From Patescibacteria group bacterium (GTDB lineage Bacteria > Patescibacteriota > JACMRA01), in the NCBI GenBank assembly GCA_029935375.1, contig JAOZKL010000012.1, positions 1-19,171 on the forward strand: a stretch of 19,171 nucleotides of DNA. The letters run 5' to 3'. Numbering within the stretch: position 1 is the first letter of the stretch; every line of letters starts with the position of its first letter. The notes under the pieces are model-generated. The model saw only the letters and a list, made by a program, of their open reading frames with translations, ran no database searches and was not told where the DNA came from. Below, piece by piece: positions 14,332 through 19,171 of this stretch. A program made the translations under genes and the position numbers.

Positions 14332-15975
14332 ATGCATTCTAAATATATATTTGTTACAGGAGGGGTTGTATCTGGGCTTGGAAAAGGTATAACTAGCGCC
14401 TCTCTTGGATTGATTCTCAAGTCTGCAGGATATTCTGTAGATATTATAAAATTAGACCCTTATCTTAATGTAGACCCTGGTACAATGTCACCGTTTGAAC
14501 ATGGTGAAGTTTATGTTCTCGACGATGGTAGTGAGACTGATCTTGATCTTGGGCATTATGAAAGATTTTTAGATGTAAATTTGACAAGCATTTCATCGGT
14601 TACCTCTGGAAAGATATATTCTACTATTTTAAATAGAGAAAGAGAGGGTAAGTATCTTGGTCGCAATGTTCAGCTTATTCCGCATGTAACAAATTATATA
14701 CAGGAGGCTATAACAAAAAATATTCCTGAAGAAGACCATATTCGTCTAATAGAAATAGGTGGATCTACTGGTGATATGGAAGGTGAGGTTTTCTTGGAAA
14801 GTTTGCGTCAATTTAAGCAAAAAATGGGTAAAAATTTGTTACATGTTCACCTTGGTTTTGTTCCATATTTACCTTGTAGTGGCGAGTATAAGTCAAAACC
14901 TTTTCAGAATTCAATCCGTGGATTGTTGCAGAGAGGTCTTTCTCCGGAAGTTTTAATTGCAAGATATGCCCCTGAAAAGAACAAAACTATTACGAAAGAT
15001 GTTTTAGATAAAATAGCTTTATTTGGAAATGTCAAAAAAGAAAATGTAATTAAACTCCCTGATGTAAGTAGTATTTACCAAGTTCCAGAGAATATGTATA
15101 ATTCTGAAATGAGGCATATACTGTCTTCTTTTGTCGGCAAAGAAATTGTTTCCGGTGTTCCTGATTTTTATTCACGCATAAAAGATGTTAGAAATAAAGG
15201 GGATGAGATTTCAATTGGAATTGTAGCAAAATATTCCAAGCTTTCAGATGCTTATCTTAGTTTGATAGAGTCTTTGAAAATTGCTGGTGTGGAGGAGGGG
15301 GTCAATGTCAAAACAGTGTTAATTAATTCTGAAGATTTAATTGATTCCAAAGAAAATGTAAAATCATTATCAAAATTAGATGGGGTGGTTGTTGCTGGTG
15401 GGTTTGGTAAGCGTGGCATGGATGGGAAAATAGCTGCTATAAAATATGTAAGAGAAAATGATATTCCATTTCTTGGAATATGCCTTGGATTGCAGATGGC
15501 TGTTGTAGAATTTGCAAAAAATATTATAGGACTTGATGCGGTTAGTAGTGAAATGTATGATGATAACGAAAAACTTCTTAAAAATATGGATGTGATTGTT
15601 GACTTTATGGAAGACCAGAAGAACATAAGAAAAAAAGGTGGTACTATGAGACTTGGTGGGTATGATTGTACTTTGGAAAAAGATACTTTAGCCAAAGAGT
15701 TATATGGCTGTGAAGATATTCGTGAAAGACATCGTCATAGATACGAAGTTCAAGGCAGTTTTGTGTCCCAGTTAGAAAACTTTGGAATGAAAATTAGTGG
15801 TAAGCATTTGTACAAAGATCTTGATGGTAAAAACCAGTTTTTAGTTGAAATTATAGAGCTCTCGCAGGATACTCATCCATATTTCATTGCTACTCAATCT
15901 CATCCCGAATTTTTGTCTAGACCATCAAAACCTCATCCATTGTTTAGAGGTTTATTGAAAGCCGCTATTAAATAA
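14332..15975 (+). CDS. pyrG: CTP synthase (glutamine-hydrolysing)
   Basis: Converts UTP to CTP using ATP and glutamine, the last step of de novo pyrimidine nucleotide synthesis. It is 547 aa, normal length. The synthetase domain opens with KYIFVTGGVVSGLGKG, including the P-loop, and has KLDPYLNVDPGTMSP at 40-54 and the DDGSETDLDLGHYERF segment at 64-79. The class I glutamine amidotransferase domain starts near 290 and keeps the catalytic triad C384 (GICLGLQ), H524 and E526 (SHPEF). The RHRYEV motif near 468-473 is also present. All catalytic residues are intact. The gene appears to have its own promoter and a near-leaderless start, and ends at a strong bidirectional terminator. Confidence 0.97.
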   Translation: MHSKYIFVTGGVVSGLGKGITSASLGLILKSAGYSVDIIKLDPYLNVDPGTMSPFEHGEVYVLDDGSETDLDLGHYERFLDVNLTSISSVTSGKIYSTILNREREGKYLGRNVQLIPHVTNYIQEAITKNIPEEDHIRLIEIGGSTGDMEGEVFLESLRQFKQKMGKNLLHVHLGFVPYLPCSGEYKSKPFQNSIRGLLQRGLSPEVLIARYAPEKNKTITKDVLDKIALFGNVKKENVIKLPDVSSIYQVPENMYNSEMRHILSSFVGKEIVSGVPDFYSRIKDVRNKGDEISIGIVAKYSKLSDAYLSLIESLKIAGVEEGVNVKTVLINSEDLIDSKENVKSLSKLDGVVVAGGFGKRGMDGKIAAIKYVRENDIPFLGICLGLQMAVVEFAKNIIGLDAVSSEMYDDNEKLLKNMDVIVDFMEDQKNIRKKGGTMRLGGYDCTLEKDTLAKELYGCEDIRERHRHRYEVQGSFVSQLENFGMKISGKHLYKDLDGKNQFLVEIIELSQDTHPYFIATQSHPEFLSRPSKPHPLFRGLLKAAIK

Positions 15976-15999
15976 AAACTTAGGTTTTTGATAAAAAAT

Positions 16000-16023
16000 A
16001 AAGTGGTATAAAAACCACTTTTT
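16000..16023. terminator. Bidirectional intrinsic terminator between pyrG and the DUF4230 gene
   Basis: An 8-bp perfect stem AAAGTGGT (16000-16007) and ACCACTTT (16014-16021) with a 6-base loop. It ends in T residues on the plus strand and is followed by a T-rich tract on the minus strand. It lies between two convergent stops (15975 and 16034), so it can serve both genes. It is the clearest terminator in the window. Confidence 0.8.
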
Positions 16024-16033
16024 AATATTTTAT

Positions 16034-16756
16034 TTATTCACTTATCCTATAATCACCAAATTCACAGATTGTGGATTCTGTTGTGTTTATTATTATTTCA
16101 TCAAATATTAGCTTGCCAAATAACCCTGTAATTGCAGTTTTCTTAACATTCTCGTTTGCAAAATTTAGTACATTCTTACCAGAACTATCTTTTTGACAAG
16201 CTCCGTCTATCAAAGCTGTTTTTTGTGACTTCATTATTTGTCTAGATAATTCGTCCTCAGCTTCTACTCTTTTTTCTGCACTTAGGTTGTTTAATTTAAA
16301 TAAAAATGTCAAATCATCGTTTACTATATTCGTTTTATCTTCCATTATATTTACTCCAAGGATTTCAGGGGCTGGTAGATTAATTGTTAAAGTCTTTTTA
16401 TCTTCTGATAGTATTATGTCACCTTCTCTGATTTTTGCTAGATCGATCCCAGCTGTAATATCTCCAGTAACTGCAACTTTTCTAGTATGTTTTTTTTCAA
16501 GCAACGACCAGCCAAAAACTTCTAAGTCTCCCAGATCCAAAGTTACTTCTATATCTCTTTGCATGATTTGTTTTACAGTTTCTAGTTTACTAATTTGTCT
16601 TACTTCTTTTATAATGACAGTTTTGTCTATTTTAACTGTGACCTGATCCTTATTGCTGTAATAATCCTTTGTTATAATGAATCCTGCGTATCCAACTAAT
16701 ACAATCGCTATGATTGATAGAATTGTTATAGATATTGTTTTTAATTTTTTTAACAT
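16034..16756 (-). CDS. DUF4230 membrane-anchored protein
   Basis: A 240-aa protein with one N-terminal membrane helix (about 8-29) and an extracytoplasmic domain that matches the DUF4230 pattern. The pattern is a VRQISKLETVKQ segment at about 52-63, a VTGDITAGIDLAKI segment at about 95-108, LPAPEILGVNI at about 127-137, and a C-terminal helical pair ending in a beta strand (FDEIIINT). The function of the family is unknown. It is the last gene of the leftward group behind rnc, separated from it by 68 bp. That gap holds a TTGACG box (16821-16816) but no convincing -10, so it may be read from the pheS-rnc transcript or from its own weak promoter. No Shine-Dalgarno sequence is visible. Confidence 0.8.
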   Translation of the reverse strand: MLKKLKTISITILSIIAIVLVGYAGFIITKDYYSNKDQVTVKIDKTVIIKEVRQISKLETVKQIMQRDIEVTLDLGDLEVFGWSLLEKKHTRKVAVTGDITAGIDLAKIREGDIILSEDKKTLTINLPAPEILGVNIMEDKTNIVNDDLTFLFKLNNLSAEKRVEAEDELSRQIMKSQKTALIDGACQKDSSGKNVLNFANENVKKTAITGLFGKLIFDEIIINTTESTICEFGDYRISE

Positions 16757-16824
16757 AAAGTGTTGTTTTATTTAGTATGAAGTTGTATTAATGGCTTAAT
16801 ATATATTTTTATTTTCGTCAATCT

Positions 16825-17541
16825 TTATTTATCTAGATTTTCTTGTATAATTGTATCAAAGTTTTCTAGAGCATTTGTTGCAGCACTTTGTTCTGCCAGT
16901 TGTTTTGATTTGCCTTCTCCTTCGCCAAGTTTTTTATTTTTTATCCAAACCCCGCTTTTAAACATTTTTTCATGATCCTTACCTTCTGATGAGATAACTT
17001 TATATGTTGGAGTCTCTTTTGCTTCTTTTTGTGAAAGTTCTTGTAATTTTGTTTTAGAGTCTTTGTAAGTTTTATTTTTTACAATGTCATCTAGGAGTGG
17101 AAGTATAAATGTATGTATAAAATCCCTTGCTGGATTGTAGCCACCGTCTAAGTATATAGCTCCTATTAGAGCTTCTACTCCATCTGCGGTTATGGAAGAT
17201 CTTGCTGTGCCGTCTCCATCATCTCGCTCTCCTTTACTTATGCATATTTGATTTGGTAGGTCTAAATTGTCTCCAACTATCTTAAGAGAATTGTGGTTGA
17301 CTAGCGCTGATCTCAAATTGGTTAAATACCCTTCTTGCTCACCAAACTCTCTATATAAGAAATCGGTTATTATCAGTTCTAGTACAGCATCTCCGAGAAA
17401 TTCTAATCTCTCATTATGCTCTCTTATATCCTCATCTTTGTCTCTTTCGTGTAAATATGAACGATGGACAAGAGCTGTTTTTAATAACATTATATCATCA
17501 AAAAAATAGTTAATCTTTTTTTGCATTTTTTCTGTATTCAT
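16825..17541 (-). CDS. rnc: Ribonuclease III
   Basis: Double-stranded-RNA endonuclease that processes rRNA precursors and structured mRNAs. It is 238 aa. The catalytic domain carries the signature NERLEFLGD (43-51). The metal and catalytic residues E44, E47, D51, D120 and E123 align with E. coli E38, E41, D45, D114 and E117 at a constant offset of six. A double-stranded RNA-binding domain follows at about 160-228 (KTKLQELSQK, then GEGEGKSKQLAEQSAA). I chose the ATG at 17541; a TTG 15 codons upstream would overlap the preceding gene, and an ATG at 17526 would remove five residues. It lies 25 bp after the unknown gene, in the same direction as pheS, probably one operon. Confidence 0.96.
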   Translation of the reverse strand: MNTEKMQKKINYFFDDIMLLKTALVHRSYLHERDKDEDIREHNERLEFLGDAVLELIITDFLYREFGEQEGYLTNLRSALVNHNSLKIVGDNLDLPNQICISKGERDDGDGTARSSITADGVEALIGAIYLDGGYNPARDFIHTFILPLLDDIVKNKTYKDSKTKLQELSQKEAKETPTYKVISSEGKDHEKMFKSGVWIKNKKLGEGEGKSKQLAEQSAATNALENFDTIIQENLDK

Positions 17542-17566
17542 AATATTCTGTTGTTTTATAGTGTTT

Positions 17567-18223
17567 TTATAATGTTTTAAATTCAAACTGATGTATTAAA
17601 TATTGATCTTCTTTGTATATAAAGCCTTCTAATAAAAATTTATCAGAAACTATCATCTTCCAGTGGAAAGAGCCTGTATTTTCACATATTAGATAAGGGT
17701 TTAGATTCCAATCATGCAAATCTTTTTCTAATTCTTCAAGAAACTGCACTGTGTCATTGGCAAAGAAATCAATAGGTGGGTGGAGATAAAAACTTAGACT
17801 GTCAGTATAATTTACAATTTTCCAATTATTTTCTGTAACATCTAATAAATTATCAATTTTTTGTAGACTTTCATTGTTTTGGTAGTTCCAAAAAGTTTCG
17901 CTGAGATAGTTTATGTACTCTTCTTTTTCAGAGTGTTTGCCAAGATAGTTCCACTCCAACAATGTAACGTCATAGTTCTGTTTGTGTAGTTCTGTCTGTA
18001 ATTTTTTTAAAAGGTCTGGAGCTTCGTAAAAATTAGTTAATAATTGTATAGCAAATCCTGGAGAGCTGACTGTAAATGTTTTATCATTTAGCTGTAGCAA
18101 TTCTTCATCATGACCAAGATAGTCTGGAAGCTGTGCAAAGTCATTTTTTGCCAAGAACATCCATACATTTTGCCAAAATGCTATTTCTTTTATTGTAAAG
18201 GTATCATCAATATGTGCCGACAT
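17567..18223 (-). CDS. Conserved-context hypothetical protein between pheS and rnc
   Basis: I do not recognise this 218-aa protein. It is soluble-looking, acidic and aromatic-rich, with many Trp, Phe and Tyr residues (for example FWQNVWMF near 16-23 and FHWKMIV near 186-192). There is no signal peptide, membrane segment or obvious catalytic motif. Its ATG is two bases after the pheS stop, so its expression is tightly tied to pheS; AGAGGA, encoded by the last pheS codons, is the only Shine-Dalgarno-like sequence I found near a start in the window. The spacing suggests a small translation- or RNA-related function, but that is only context. Confidence 0.75.
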   Translation of the reverse strand: MSAHIDDTFTIKEIAFWQNVWMFLAKNDFAQLPDYLGHDEELLQLNDKTFTVSSPGFAIQLLTNFYEAPDLLKKLQTELHKQNYDVTLLEWNYLGKHSEKEEYINYLSETFWNYQNNESLQKIDNLLDVTENNWKIVNYTDSLSFYLHPPIDFFANDTVQFLEELEKDLHDWNLNPYLICENTGSFHWKMIVSDKFLLEGFIYKEDQYLIHQFEFKTL

Positions 18224-18225
18224 AA

Positions 18226-19171
18226 TTACATTCCTCTGATAAAACGGAGTCCTCCATTGTAAAACTGTGATTCGTGAGTTATTCCAAGTTTTAATTGCGC
18301 TAGTCTATCTAATCCAAATCCAAATGCGATTCCTTGATATTGATCAGGATCTATTTTGCAATTTTGTAGAACTTTTCTGTTTATAGGTCCTGCCCCACAT
18401 ACTTCTATCCAACCAACTCCTTTACAGACTTTGCATCCATCTTTGGTACAAAACGGACATGATATATCAGCTTCTAACCCTGGATTTACAAATGGAAAGT
18501 AGCTAGGCCTAAGTCGTACGACTAGATCATCTTTTTTGAAAAATTCTGTAAAGAATTGTTTTATAAGTGTTGTGAGTTGTGATATCGATGTTGTTTTTTC
18601 TACTAGCCACATATCGAATTGATAAAAATTGACATCATGAGTTGCATCGATGTTTTCATTTCTAAAAGTTAATCCAGGGAAAACTACTCTAAATGGAGGT
18701 TTGTGTTTTTTTGCATATCGTGTGATATTAGAAGTTACTTGTGTTCTCATTACGTAGTTATTTCCATCGCCATCTTTCTGTTTTAGAAAAAATGTATCTT
18801 GCATGTCTCTAGCCGGATGATGATCTGGAGTGTTTACTGATGTAAAATTATACCACTGATCTAATACCAAAGGACCATCGAAAACGTCAAATCCCATCTT
18901 TGAAAATATTTCAACAACTTCATTTATAACGAGAGTTAGTGGATGGAGGGTTCCATGTTCTGTTTTATACTTTTTTGAATAAAACGTAGGGTCAAAATCA
19001 GTAAAAATATCTCGTTCTAATTCTTTTTGAATTACTTGAATTTGTTCATCACATTGCTGTTGGATTTCACCTCTCAATATATTCAATCTTTTCCCCATTT
19101 CTTTCTTTTCATCTGATGTTGCAGTTTTAATATTATTTTTTATATCTGCAATTTCACCTGATTTGGTTAAG
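18226..19171 (-). CDS. pheS: Phenylalanyl-tRNA synthetase alpha subunit (5' end outside window)
   Basis: Catalytic subunit of the class II enzyme that charges tRNA-Phe; it works as an alpha2beta2 complex with PheT, which is not visible here. The reading frame stays open to the window edge: upstream of the Met at 19098 it continues with helical sequence (SDEKKEMGKRLN) that matches the PheS N-terminal coiled-coil arm. The gene is therefore partial and the Met at 19098 is not the start. Visible features are the HPLTLVINEVVEIFSKMGF start of the catalytic core, HPARDMQDTFF, RTQVTSNITRY, motif 2 around FRNENIDATHDVNFYQF, and the glycine-rich motif 3 GIAFGFGLDRLAQL. A Cys-rich segment (CPFC...CKVC) precedes WIEVCGAG; comparable segments occur in many bacterial PheS. 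The usual GMVHP that follows reads GPINR here. Confidence 0.96.
   Translation of the reverse strand, partial: LTKSGEIADIKNNIKTATSDEKKEMGKRLNILRGEIQQQCDEQIQVIQKELERDIFTDFDPTFYSKKYKTEHGTLHPLTLVINEVVEIFSKMGFDVFDGPLVLDQWYNFTSVNTPDHHPARDMQDTFFLKQKDGDGNNYVMRTQVTSNITRYAKKHKPPFRVVFPGLTFRNENIDATHDVNFYQFDMWLVEKTTSISQLTTLIKQFFTEFFKKDDLVVRLRPSYFPFVNPGLEADISCPFCTKDGCKVCKGVGWIEVCGAGPINRKVLQNCKIDPDQYQGIAFGFGLDRLAQLKLGITHESQFYNGGLRFIRGM

Noticed and set aside
17542..17586. TTG start of RNase III
   Set aside because: It would overlap the upstream gene, and the extra residues do not resemble RNase III N-termini.
1..19171. CRISPR arrays, insertion sequences, phage genes, UGA recoding
   Set aside because: No regularly spaced direct repeats, transposase or integrase motifs were seen, and long frames are uninterrupted under the standard code.

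Overview
This is a gene-dense, AT-rich bacterial chromosome segment with short intergenic gaps. It contains no insertion sequence, phage gene, CRISPR array or rRNA. The mix is core information-processing genes (miaA, typA, serS, dnaX, pyrG, rnc, pheS, a tRNA-Val) and envelope proteins typical of small genomes (sortase, GtrA-like, DUF2238, DUF4230, an FtsB-like protein, a secreted M14 peptidase). This resembles a Candidate Phyla Radiation (Patescibacteria) genome; that placement is inference from gene content and style, not from a marker phylogeny. The genetic code reads as standard, with TGG for Trp and no in-frame TGA. All 19 stop codons are TAA (16) or TAG (3).

Layout. Positions 104-310 hold a possible small basic protein that converges on a leftward block: ftsB-like, miaA, tRNA-Val, M14 peptidase (3085 to 317). 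From a back-to-back promoter pair at about 3094-3162, a rightward operon encodes a Gln/Asn-rich protein and two tandem adenylate-kinase-like proteins, followed by a sortase with its own promoter (3177-6261). A leftward pair of membrane proteins (DUF2238, GtrA-like) and then typA follow (6278-9346). A second divergent promoter region (9347-9625) separates typA from the rightward series serS, HtrA-like protease, dnaX, pyrG (9626-15975). A bidirectional terminator at about 16000-16023 separates pyrG from the leftward group pheS (cut by the window edge), an unknown protein, rnc and a DUF4230 protein.

Three themes stand out. First, most transcription units start with a TTGAC-type -35 box, exactly 17 bp, and a -10-like box lying only a few bases before the start codon, while Shine-Dalgarno sequences are nearly absent. 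This suggests widespread leaderless or very short-leader mRNAs. Second, dnaX lacks the usual four-cysteine zinc module. It carries an A9 run, then an A-AAA-AAG heptamer, just after the clamp-loader core, and every shifted frame stops within about 10 codons, as expected for production of a short gamma-like subunit. Third, a Gln/Asn/Pro-rich protein of unknown function and the cytoplasmic N-terminus of the HtrA-like protease have prion-like low-complexity composition.
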